Shown in pieces: positions 7,671 through 14,097 of a stretch of DNA of 16,285 nt. The notes under the pieces were generated by a model, which saw only the letters and a list, made by a program, of their open reading frames with translations, did not search any database and was not told the origin of the DNA. The position numbers and the translations under genes are program-made. The number at the start of each line of letters is the position of its first letter. The stretch's first letter is position 1. Source of the DNA: Pseudomonadota bacterium (GTDB lineage: Bacteria > Pseudomonadota > Alphaproteobacteria > Reyranellales > Reyranellaceae); contig JAEWIV010000239.1 of NCBI GenBank assembly GCA_023386865.1, positions 1 through 16,285 on the forward strand, given 5' to 3'.

Positions 7671-9185
7671 GCTGCCGTCCCCAGGGAGCGCCCTCTGAAG
7701 AACGTCCTGCTGTTCGTTGCGTCACTCGTCTTCAGCGTCCTCATTGCCGAAGCGGCCGTCCGCTACATCGATGGCTACCGGATGCTCGCCATCCCGCTCG
7801 GCGACCCGGAGGGCAGCGCGAGCGTCGATCCGGCCGTGCTGGACAAGTTTCCGCTCGCCGCCGGCGTCGACCGCAAGTGGTTCTTCAGCGAACCACCGCC
7901 GCTGCCCAACCGGCGCAATGTCGACCCGGAATGGCAGAAGCTCTTCCACTACATCGAAGGCCACAATGTCGGTGGCATGGAGTTCCGCCCGGCCGACCCG
8001 TTCAAGGCGTGGAACTCGGCCTTCGCGGGCGATCCCTGCAAGCACAACTTCCTGCGCCACGCACCGGGCATGCTCTACCTCTACGACCCGCCCGATGGCG
8101 AGGCCAGGCCGCCTTACCGCTACATGCCCGACGCCACGCAGCCGACCGGCCTGGTGACCAACCAGATGGGCTGGCGCGGCGCGCCGATCGAGGCGCCGCG
8201 CGGCGCCCGGACGATCCGCATCGTGTTCGTCGGCTCCTCGACCACCGTCGGCCCGCCACACCTGCCCTTCTCCTATCCCGAGCTGGTCGGCTACTGGCTG
8301 AACCGCTGGGCCGAGGCGAAGAAGCTGGACGTTCGTTTCGAGGTGCTCAACGCGGCGCGCGAGAGCATCGTGTCGACCGACAACGTCGCCGTCGTCAAGA
8401 ACGAGGTGGCGCCACTGCGACCGGACCTCGTCATCTATTACGAAGGCGGCAACCAGTTCCAGCTGCACTCGATCGTCGACAAGGTGCCGCCGCGGTCGGC
8501 CGCACCGAAGGCCCCGCCCGCCACCGCCGTGCCGGGCTGGCTCCAGGCAGCCGCGCGCTACTCCGCCATCGCCGCCCGCATTCGCGCCGCCGTCGGCATG
8601 GCCGGCTCCTCGCAGGACGGCCGCGAATGGCCCAAGCCCGACTACCGCCTGCAATGGCCGGAAGGGCTGAGCGAATCCGATCCCGACCTTTCCTACCCCG
8701 AGCTGCCGGTCAACTTGATCCTGATCCAGCGCGACCTCGACGAGATGCGTGCGGCCGTCCGAAAAGTCGGCGGCGACTTCGCGGTGAGCTCGTTCCTGTG
8801 GATGGTGAAGGACGGCATGGTGCTCGACCCGGTCCGCCACAAGTACATCCTCGAGCAGCTCAACGCCGGCTACTACCCCTTCCGCTATCGCGACATGGAG
8901 CGGCTGTCGAACTTCCAGAACCGGCTGCTCGCCAAGTACGCCAAGACCCACGACATCCCGTTCATCGACACCGCGCGCTATTTTCCGCTCGATCCCGACC
9001 TCTTCGTCGATGCCGTACACACCAACTACGCGGGCCTCCGGCTGCAGGCCTGGATCACCTTCAACCTGCTGCTGCCGGTGGTCGAAGGCCACCTGGCCGA
9101 CCGGTCCTGGCCGCGGCCGGTCGACCCGGCGGCCCCCCCGCTGCCTACGATCACGCCGCGAAAGATCACTTTTAGTTGCCACTAG
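7668..9185 (+). CDS. membrane-anchored SGNH/GDSL-family hydrolase-like protein
   Basis: Up to 505 residues. An N-terminal signal anchor (about residues 12-30) puts the body outside the cytoplasmic membrane. SGNH blocks are recognisable though divergent. Block I is VFVGSSTTVG, with S191 in the nucleophile position of GDS. A block II-like NAARESIVSTDN follows. Block III is YYEGGNQ with N262, and block V is D448-A-V-H451. Members of this superfamily hydrolyse or transfer ester groups, often acetyl, on glycans and lipids; the substrate here is unknown. The frame opens at GTG 7668, which has no ribosome binding site. A CTG at 7695, six bases after AGGGAG (7683-7688), would give an N-terminus LKNVLL directly before the anchor and may be the true start. 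It is followed by a dioxygenase gene and a second SGNH gene on the same strand. Confidence 0.8.
   Translation: MAAVPRERPLKNVLLFVASLVFSVLIAEAAVRYIDGYRMLAIPLGDPEGSASVDPAVLDKFPLAAGVDRKWFFSEPPPLPNRRNVDPEWQKLFHYIEGHNVGGMEFRPADPFKAWNSAFAGDPCKHNFLRHAPGMLYLYDPPDGEARPPYRYMPDATQPTGLVTNQMGWRGAPIEAPRGARTIRIVFVGSSTTVGPPHLPFSYPELVGYWLNRWAEAKKLDVRFEVLNAARESIVSTDNVAVVKNEVAPLRPDLVIYYEGGNQFQLHSIVDKVPPRSAAPKAPPATAVPGWLQAAARYSAIAARIRAAVGMAGSSQDGREWPKPDYRLQWPEGLSESDPDLSYPELPVNLILIQRDLDEMRAAVRKVGGDFAVSSFLWMVKDGMVLDPVRHKYILEQLNAGYYPFRYRDMERLSNFQNRLLAKYAKTHDIPFIDTARYFPLDPDLFVDAVHTNYAGLRLQAWITFNLLLPVVEGHLADRSWPRPVDPAAPPLPTITPRKITFSCH
7683..7697 (+). promoter_or_regulatory. ribosome binding site pointing to a CTG start
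   Basis: AGGGAG at 7683-7688 is followed by six bases and then CTG at 7695-7697, in frame with the SGNH gene. The only other start near the N-terminus, GTG 7668, lacks a ribosome binding site and overlaps the candidate -10 region. Starting at 7695 gives a compact signal anchor like that of the second SGNH gene, which starts MKKRLF. Confidence 0.4.
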
Positions 9186-9265
9186 CCGCTCTTTTCTCCT
9201 TTTCCCGCTACAGGGACAGGTGCATGAGTTGAAGTAGCCTTGAGGCAACACGGCGGAGCGATCCC

Positions 9266-10111
9266 ATGCGCAACACGCGTCTCGAGATTCGTCTGCTCTC
9301 CGGGGCCGGCGGCGCGGAGATTTCCGGAGTCGACGTGGCCCAGGACCTCGACGATGAAACCATCAGCGAGATCCGCGACGCGCTGAACGAACACTGTGTC
9401 GTGTTCTTCCGCGACCAGCAGCTCGACGTCGCTCGCCACAAGGCGTTCGCTCGACGGTTCGGCGACATCTTCATCCATCCCAACTATGTCGGCATGGGCG
9501 AAGATCCCGAGGTCGTCATGGTCCGCCGCGAGCCCGGCGACACGGGCTATGTCGGCGAGGACTGGCACGCCGACACCACCATGTGCTTGGCACCGCCGAT
9601 GGGCGCCATCCTCTACGGCATCGACATCCCCGCCTACGGCGGCGACACCATGTTCGCCAACCAGTACCTCGCCTACGAGGCGCTGTCCGACGGCATGAAG
9701 AAGATGTTGGCCGGGCTGCGCGCCGTGCACACCGACATCCTGGTGGCGGGCCCGCGGGCCGGCAAGAATAAGGGCCGCTCCACCAAGCATCGCGACGGTG
9801 CGGACTGGCGCGAGACGCGCAACAGCCATCCGGTGGTGCGCACCAACCCCGAGACCGGGCGCAAGATGCTGTTCGTCAACAAGTCCTACACCGTGGGCTT
9901 CGAGGGCATGACCGAGGCCGAGAGCAAGCCCCTGCTCGACTTCCTGCTCGAGCACGGCAACCGGCCGGAATTCACCTTCCGCTATCGCTGGCGGAAGGGC
10001 TCCATTGCCTTCTGGGACAATCGCAGCACCAAGCACATTGCGCTGGGCGACACCGGCCCGTTCCGCCGGCTCCTGAGGCGTATCCAGATCAGCGGCGACA
10101 GACCGGTGTGA
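9266..10111 (+). CDS. TauD/TfdA family Fe(II)/2-oxoglutarate-dependent dioxygenase
   Basis: This 281-residue protein has the full catalytic set of the TauD family in near-identical register: H101-A-D103 in DWHADTT and the distal H257 in NRSTKHIAL bind iron. R268 and R272 lie 11 and 15 residues after the distal His, the spacing of TauD H255/R266/R270, and would bind 2-oxoglutarate. Family-typical segments GGDTMFANQYLAYEALSDGMK and HPVVRTNPETGRK are also present. Such enzymes hydroxylate small substrates (taurine, aryloxyacids, alkylsulfates and others) with release of CO2 and succinate; this substrate cannot be named. ATG 9266 has a good ribosome binding site, GGCGGAG, 7 bases upstream. The gene lies 80 bases after one SGNH gene and 16 bases before another, implying one transcript at least with the latter. 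Confidence 0.93.
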   Translation: MRNTRLEIRLLSGAGGAEISGVDVAQDLDDETISEIRDALNEHCVVFFRDQQLDVARHKAFARRFGDIFIHPNYVGMGEDPEVVMVRREPGDTGYVGEDWHADTTMCLAPPMGAILYGIDIPAYGGDTMFANQYLAYEALSDGMKKMLAGLRAVHTDILVAGPRAGKNKGRSTKHRDGADWRETRNSHPVVRTNPETGRKMLFVNKSYTVGFEGMTEAESKPLLDFLLEHGNRPEFTFRYRWRKGSIAFWDNRSTKHIALGDTGPFRRLLRRIQISGDRPV

Positions 10112-10127
10112 TCGTCTCGCCTGGGCG

Positions 10128-11369
10128 ATGAAGAAGCGGCTTTTTTCCTTCATCTCGATCCTGGTCGGGGTGGTCGTCGCTCTGGCCGCGGCCGAGGTCA
10201 TGGCGATCGGCTGGCTGTACATCGAGGACGGCCGCCATACGCCGACAGCCGAGCTGTTCGAACGCACGCAGAACACCTACGTGCGCGACATGACCCGTGG
10301 CACCGGCTGCCGCTTCATCGACACGCTCTATCCTCACCCCTACTGGGCGTTCGTGCATCACGCCAACCCGCCGTGCGGCATCTCCTGGGCCAACAATGTC
10401 GGACTGTTCGGCCCCGACTTCCCCACCGTGAAGCCCGCCGACCGCTACGTCGTCATGATCAGCGGCGGCTCGGTCGCCGCCTACCTCGGCGGCAACCAGA
10501 AGCCGCCCTATCCGCGCTATCTCGAGGAGGAGCTGAACACCCGCTGGATCAGCCCTAACGGCAAACCGTGGATGGTGCTGGATGCCGCGGCCGGCGCGTG
10601 GAAGGAGCCGCAGACGTTCATCGCCTTCGCGATGTATGCCAGCGCGGTCGATGCCATCGTCACGCTCAGCGGCTACAACGAGCATTACTACTTCCAGCCG
10701 AAGATGGACCAGCGCCTCGAAGGCCCGGCGGCCAACTTCCTGGAGGCCAACCCGTTCGCCGCCGACGAGAACTTCGGCGACGCCGCGATCGGCTGGGTGA
10801 TGGGGCGCATCGCCGGCGCCATGTCCGTCCACCCGATCCTCGGCAAGTCGCACGCCGCCTATCTGCTCGTTCGCGCCATCGAGGCGGGTGCCAAGGGCAA
10901 GGACAGCTTTAAATCCAACAAGCGCACGACGATCCCGAGCCTTTTCGCCCTGCCCAAGGAGGTGCGTGACAACCCGCAGCGCCTGTTCGACGTCCAGCTC
11001 GACCTCTACCAGAAGTACCTGCGGGCGACGGAGGCCGTGGCGCACGACAATGGCGTGAAGTCGGCCTATTTCCTGCAGCCCATCCCGGCCTGGGGCAAGA
11101 CGCTGACCGATGCCGAGCGCCGGGTCGTCGGCGATCTCGGCTACGGCGAGCTCTATCGCCGCATGGTCGCCGGCATGATGACCCTGCGCGAGCACGGGCT
11201 GCAGATCTACGACCTCGGCGACATTTTCAAGGACGACACCAGCACGATCTACGCCGACCAGATCCACTATCTAGCCGACGCCGCGGGCGTCAGCCCCGGC
11301 AACCGCATGGTGGCGGCCCGGATCGGTGAGCTGCTGGCGCAGACATGGGGGTTGCAGCGTAAGCCGTGA
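10128..11369 (+). CDS. membrane-anchored SGNH-like hydrolase family protein
   Basis: This 413-residue protein starts MKKRLFSF followed by one hydrophobic segment (about residues 6-30), a signal anchor that exports the rest. SGNH landmarks are divergent but ordered: block I MISGGSVAAYLGG with S115 as nucleophile candidate, block II-like VLDAAAGAW, block III LSGYNEHYY with N184, and block V D377-Q-I-H380 followed by YLADAAG. Together these give a Ser-His-Asp triad plus oxyanion residues. It is not a recent copy of the SGNH gene at 7668, since the two share architecture but little obvious sequence. It begins 16 bases after the dioxygenase stop with only a weak GGGCG ribosome binding site, suggesting translational coupling. 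The substrate is unknown; polysaccharide or lipid (de)acylation is the family's common theme. Confidence 0.8.
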   Translation: MKKRLFSFISILVGVVVALAAAEVMAIGWLYIEDGRHTPTAELFERTQNTYVRDMTRGTGCRFIDTLYPHPYWAFVHHANPPCGISWANNVGLFGPDFPTVKPADRYVVMISGGSVAAYLGGNQKPPYPRYLEEELNTRWISPNGKPWMVLDAAAGAWKEPQTFIAFAMYASAVDAIVTLSGYNEHYYFQPKMDQRLEGPAANFLEANPFAADENFGDAAIGWVMGRIAGAMSVHPILGKSHAAYLLVRAIEAGAKGKDSFKSNKRTTIPSLFALPKEVRDNPQRLFDVQLDLYQKYLRATEAVAHDNGVKSAYFLQPIPAWGKTLTDAERRVVGDLGYGELYRRMVAGMMTLREHGLQIYDLGDIFKDDTSTIYADQIHYLADAAGVSPGNRMVAARIGELLAQTWGLQRKP

Positions 11370-11376
11370 AGCCTGC

Positions 11377-11396
11377 CTCCCTACGCGAAGCGTGGA
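11377..11396. terminator. hairpin between convergent genes, possible bidirectional terminator
   Basis: CTCC-ct-ACGC-gaa-GCGT-GGAG forms an 8-bp interrupted stem in the 37-base gap between the convergent SGNH-like and nitronate-monooxygenase-like genes. No T tract is present on either strand, so intrinsic termination would be weak. Confidence 0.25.
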
Positions 11397-11406
11397 GACG
11401 AAAGCT

Positions 11407-12360
11407 TTATCGCTTGGCCACCGAGGGCAGCCGCTCGGCCAGACGCGTCGCCTCGGCCAGTATGCCTTCGATCAGCGCGCGCACGGTCACGACCTCGTTG
11501 ATCATGCCGGCGATCTGGCCGGCGGCCGACTGACGGCGGTCGCCCTTGTCCTCGCCGTAGCGCGACGTGCGGACGCGGGCGGCTAGGTCTTTGAGCTGGG
11601 CGGCGTCGGCACCGCGCGCCAACGCCTCTTCATACGCCGCGATCTCGGGTGTGCGGACGCATCGCACGGTGGCGCCGGTCATCGCGCGCGTGACGATGGT
11701 GTCGGTCTCGCGCATCGCCAACAGGCGGTTGCGGCCCCAGTCGTTGAGGTCGGACTCCACCGTCGCCATGAAACGCGTGCCCATCTGCACGCCGACCGCG
11801 CCCAGCGCGAAGGCGGCGAGGAGGCCGCGGCCATCGCCGATGCCACCCGCCGCCAGCACCGGAATCTTCACCGCATCGACGACCTGCGGCACCAGCGGCA
11901 AGGTCGACACGCTGCCGACATGGCCGCCCGCCTCGGAACCGGAGGCGACGACGGCGTCCACGCCCTCGGCCTCCATGCGCCTGGCGTGCTCGACCGTCGG
12001 GATGACCGATACGACCTTTATGCCGGCGTCTCTCAGGCGACGCACGACGGCTTCGCCCGGATCGGCCCGGCCCGTGGTGACGATGGGGATGCCGAGCTCG
12101 ATGCAGGTCGCCGCGCAACGTTCGGTGATGCCGCGGCCCATGGGCATGATGTTGACGCCGAAGGGCTTGTCGGTGCGCTCACGGACGCCGGCGATGTCGG
12201 CGCGCAGCTTCTGGTCGGTGCCGCCGAATGTCGGCAGCACGCCCAAGCCGCCCGCCTCGCTCACGGCCGCCACCAGGGCGACGCCGCCGCCGCCCTGCAT
12301 CGCACCCTGCAGGATGGGATAGCGAATGCCCAGGAGATCGCAGACCGCGGTATGAAACAC
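11407..12360 (-). CDS. nitronate monooxygenase family FMN oxidoreductase (2-nitropropane dioxygenase-like)
   Basis: This 317-residue TIM-barrel flavoprotein shows the N-terminal LGIRYPILQGAMQGG, the signature GSEAGGHVG with catalytic-position H147, and the FMN-phosphate loop AAGGIGDGRGLLAAFALGA (from residue 170). GVQMGTRFMAT follows. Class I nitronate monooxygenases oxidise alkyl nitronates such as 3-nitropropionate; FabK-type enoyl-ACP reductases share the fold and size and cannot be wholly excluded. The start is GTG at 12360, one base after the TGA of the upstream O-methyltransferase gene, with AAGG nine bases before it inside that gene. Translation is therefore probably coupled. The stop is TAA at 11407-11409, in a convergent arrangement with the SGNH-like gene. 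Confidence 0.88.
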   Translation of the reverse strand: MFHTAVCDLLGIRYPILQGAMQGGGGVALVAAVSEAGGLGVLPTFGGTDQKLRADIAGVRERTDKPFGVNIMPMGRGITERCAATCIELGIPIVTTGRADPGEAVVRRLRDAGIKVVSVIPTVEHARRMEAEGVDAVVASGSEAGGHVGSVSTLPLVPQVVDAVKIPVLAAGGIGDGRGLLAAFALGAVGVQMGTRFMATVESDLNDWGRNRLLAMRETDTIVTRAMTGATVRCVRTPEIAAYEEALARGADAAQLKDLAARVRTSRYGEDKGDRRQSAAGQIAGMINEVVTVRALIEGILAEATRLAERLPSVAKR

Positions 12361-12361
12361 G

Positions 12362-13363
12362 TCAGCCGGCCTTGGTGCCGGTCACACGGCTCAGCGAACC
12401 CGGGATGAAGTCGTGGAGGCCGACGCTGGTGAACCCAGCGGCACGGAAGTAGCCCAGCACGTCCGCTTCGGAATGGGCGAGCCCCAGTGAATCCGACACC
12501 GCCTGGCCGAGGCCCCAGTAGGCCGGCCCCCACGGTCCGGTGCGCTGATCGTTGGTCATCTCGCCGATCAGGTGCATCTGGCCGCCGGGCAGCAGGGCAT
12601 CGTGCGCCTTCTTGATGACGCTCGCGATCACCTCGCGGCCGTACATCGGCAGGTTGGAGGCCATGATGGCGACGTCGCAGTCGGCCGGGAACGGATCGCG
12701 CGTGAAATTGCAGGCCTGGGCCTCGACGCGGTCGGCGACGCCGTTGGCGGCGATGAAGTCACGCGCCACCTCGCAGACGACGGGCAGGTCGAGCACCACG
12801 CCGCGGATCGCCGGATGCTCCTTGGCCGCGGCGATGCAGTAGGCGCCCGAGCCGCCGCCGATATCCATGATGCGCTTGCGGCCCGTCAGATCGACCTGGC
12901 GGACGAAGCGGCGGCCGGCACCCAGGCCGATCGAGTAAGTCGCCTCGTGATAGCGCCGCGCATCGGCCACGGTGAAGGTCTCGATCGAGCCCATGACCTT
13001 GAGGTTCTTGGTACGGAGGTGCTCGGCGAGCCGCCCCCACTCGGTCCATTGCGGCTTGGTGAAGGTGATCCACGGCCCCATGTAGCCGGGCTTGCCCTCG
13101 ACCAGATAGCGCTCGACGTCGGCGGCATTGCTGTGGCGACCGTCGGCCTTGTCGAGCAAGCCCGCGGCACACAGCACCACCATCAGGCGTTCGGCGTTGG
13201 TCGGATGGATGTCGACCGCCCGCGCCACTTCCTCGTAGGTGCCTGCGCCGCCGCTGATCGCCGTGAACACACCGATCTCGACCGCGGCCATGAGGGCGGC
13301 CGATTGGCCGTAGGACTGCGCTATGTTCTGCAGGCGTACGGTGGTAGGCGGCGGATCTGCCAT
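12362..13363 (-). CDS. methyltransferase family 2-type O-methyltransferase
   Basis: A 333-residue protein with the two-domain plan of the PF00891 group (hydroxyneurosporene / acetylserotonin / small-molecule O-methyltransferases). An N-terminal winged-helix dimerisation domain (about residues 10-100, with GVFTAISGGAGTYEEVARAV and NAERLMVVLCAAGLL) is followed by a Rossmann SAM domain with motif I DIGGGSGAYCIAAAKEHP, then VVLDLPVV and LLPGGQMHLIGE. It transfers a methyl group from S-adenosylmethionine to a hydroxyl of a small molecule; the acceptor is unknown. The frame is open up to 13528, but I choose ATG 13363: the complement carries GGAG (13370-13373) six bases upstream and conserved sequence begins there. 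ATG 13378 is an alternative without a ribosome binding site. It lies one base upstream of the nitronate-monooxygenase-like gene, so the two are an operon. Confidence 0.88.
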   Translation of the reverse strand: MADPPPTTVRLQNIAQSYGQSAALMAAVEIGVFTAISGGAGTYEEVARAVDIHPTNAERLMVVLCAAGLLDKADGRHSNAADVERYLVEGKPGYMGPWITFTKPQWTEWGRLAEHLRTKNLKVMGSIETFTVADARRYHEATYSIGLGAGRRFVRQVDLTGRKRIMDIGGGSGAYCIAAAKEHPAIRGVVLDLPVVCEVARDFIAANGVADRVEAQACNFTRDPFPADCDVAIMASNLPMYGREVIASVIKKAHDALLPGGQMHLIGEMTNDQRTGPWGPAYWGLGQAVSDSLGLAHSEADVLGYFRAAGFTSVGLHDFIPGSLSRVTGTKAG

Positions 13364-13491
13364 GCTGCACTCCGACATGAGACGACGCTGGGCCGCGAGC
13401 TTCCAGGACCCGAGGGCAGCAATGATCGTCGGCACGGCGAAGGCCGTAAAGCGCGGCGAAGCGGCGATTGCGCTGAGCGATGCGAGCCGGT

Positions 13492-13632
13492 TCAGTGACC
13501 GGCGTCGAGGCGCGGGCCCGGCGGCCACAGCGTCGCTGGTCCTGCCGGCCGCGGCGTAGCGCGATGATCGCGCCGGGCATGGTCGGCGTATTCCGCCGCG
13601 AACGCCGCGATGGCGTCAGTTGGCGGAACCAC
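13492..13632 (-). pseudogene. possible degraded C-terminal gene fragment (DUF2252-like tail)
   Basis: A - strand frame open from 13677 to TGA 13494-13492 encodes TDAIAAFAAEYADHARRDHR and then a Pro/Arg-rich tail. The segment resembles, from memory, the C-terminal helix of DUF2252 proteins (pattern AIxxFAxxYADQxxRDH). There is no ATG, no ribosome binding site and no room for the remaining 400 or so residues of such a protein, so if real it is a remnant. It could equally be a chance reading in GC-rich sequence. Confidence 0.22.
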
Positions 13633-13673
13633 TTTGCCGTCTAGGGAAGTGCTGTCGCGGCAAAAGTGGTCCC
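13624..13673. repeat. long imperfect inverted repeat (candidate dispersed palindromic element)
   Basis: The left arm CGGAACCACTTTGCCG (13624-13639) mirrors the right arm CGGCAAAAGTGGTCCC (13658-13673) with one inserted base and one or two mismatches, around an 18-base loop. Long intergenic palindromes of this shape with an AAGTGG core are commonly dispersed in alphaproteobacterial genomes. It lies 35 bases after the end of the small - strand gene at 13708, so it could also act as that gene's transcript end. No T tract is obvious. Confidence 0.5.
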
Positions 13674-13707
13674 GAACTCAACCGACGTCCCTCTCTTTGC
13701 GGGCCGA

Positions 13708-13947
13708 CTACCGCGGCGGCAACTTGATCTTTTCCGCCTGCAAGTGCTTCTCGAGATCCGCGATGCTCGCCTTGGCATTGGAGTCGCACTTCGCGATGGT
13801 CTCCGGCACCGAGCCCGTGTTCGCCCCGTACATCCGAGCCAAGGTTCCAAGCTTCTTGCAATAGTCCGAATCCGACGATTGAGCTGACGCTGCGAACGGC
13901 AGGATCAACGACGCGCAGGCAATGACGGTCAATTTTCCAATGTTCAT
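13708..13947 (-). CDS. small exported two-cysteine protein, paralogue A
   Basis: This 79-residue protein carries a clear Sec signal peptide: a Lys5-containing start, a hydrophobic core and a cleavage site ASA|Q after residue 22, leaving about 57 residues for the periplasm. The mature part reads QSSDSDYCKKLGTLARMY, then C54 and DLEKHLQAEKIKLPPR at the end. It has exactly two cysteines (C30, C54), a likely disulfide. It is a paralogue of the protein encoded at 14334-14597 on the other strand, sharing the YCxxLGxLAxxY and LEKxLxxxxxxLPxR blocks. The start at 13947 is fixed by an ideal AAGGAG seven bases upstream (complement of 13955-13960); a longer frame to 14019 lacks support. An FNR-type box lies upstream. 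I recognise no named family and no function can be stated. Confidence 0.82.
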   Translation of the reverse strand: MNIGKLTVIACASLILPFAASAQSSDSDYCKKLGTLARMYGANTGSVPETIAKCDSNAKASIADLEKHLQAEKIKLPPR

Positions 13948-13981
13948 ATCCAGTCTCCTTCCCCGACAAGCGGGCCTCGCC

Positions 13982-13987
13982 ATTCTT
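13982..13987 (-). promoter_or_regulatory. candidate -10 element of paralogue A
   Basis: On the - strand this reads AAGAAT, four of six matches to TATAAT. Its position predicts a transcription start near 13975, a G on that strand, 28 bases before the start codon. It would place the centre of the FNR-type box at about -42, as in class II FNR-activated promoters. Confidence 0.4.
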
Positions 13988-14010
13988 GAAGACGCTCTCC
14001 GGCCGGTTCC

Positions 14011-14024
14011 TTGACTCAAATCAA
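14011..14024. promoter_or_regulatory. FNR/FixK-type box 1 (TTGAC-N4-ATCAA)
   Basis: TTGACtcaaATCAA keeps both TTGA and TCAA half-sites with the six-base spacing used by FNR, FixK, Anr and Dnr regulators, with one deviation from TTGAT-N4-ATCAA. It is centred about 70 bases upstream of the start codon of the - strand small exported protein. It sits about 42 bases before its predicted transcription start, which suggests activation under low oxygen or nitrosative conditions. Confidence 0.6.
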
Positions 14025-14097
14025 AGGTGCCGATGACGCCCGGCGTGATCGTGCATTCACCGCTATTTCTTCTACCATCTGCTTGCGCTCTAGGACC

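Larger units (their letters stand above)
13364..13707. other. 344-base gene-poor spacer with a palindrome and a possible gene remnant
   Basis: No convincing intact gene. It holds the 5' region of the O-methyltransferase gene, a 15-base palindrome GCGCGAT-g-ATCGCGC (13559-13573), a coding-like tail on the - strand ending at 13492, and a long imperfect inverted repeat (13624-13673), the last two listed separately. Nothing else is recognised. Confidence 0.6.

Noticed and set aside
3334..7725. A 1463-codon open frame antisense to the whole RND efflux operon
   Set aside because: Its product is a monotonous Asp/His/Arg/Gly/Gln-rich string with no domain. This is the expected antisense shadow of GC-rich codons over two conserved genes with all catalytic residues intact.
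7643..9251. Long frames on both strands overlapping the first SGNH gene (about 510 codons each)
   Set aside because: Low-complexity compositions with no recognisable domain; the 7668-9185 frame has a signal anchor and ordered SGNH blocks.
9186..9265. T-rich tract and a GCCT-tg-AGGC stem between the first SGNH gene and the dioxygenase gene as a terminator plus promoter
   Set aside because: The T-rich part precedes the small stem rather than following it, and no -35/-10 pair could be identified; read-through from the SGNH gene is as likely.
12572..13580. Overlapping frames on both strands across the O-methyltransferase gene (308 and 273 codons)
   Set aside because: No domain content; the chosen frame has a full SAM-binding motif and a dimerisation domain.
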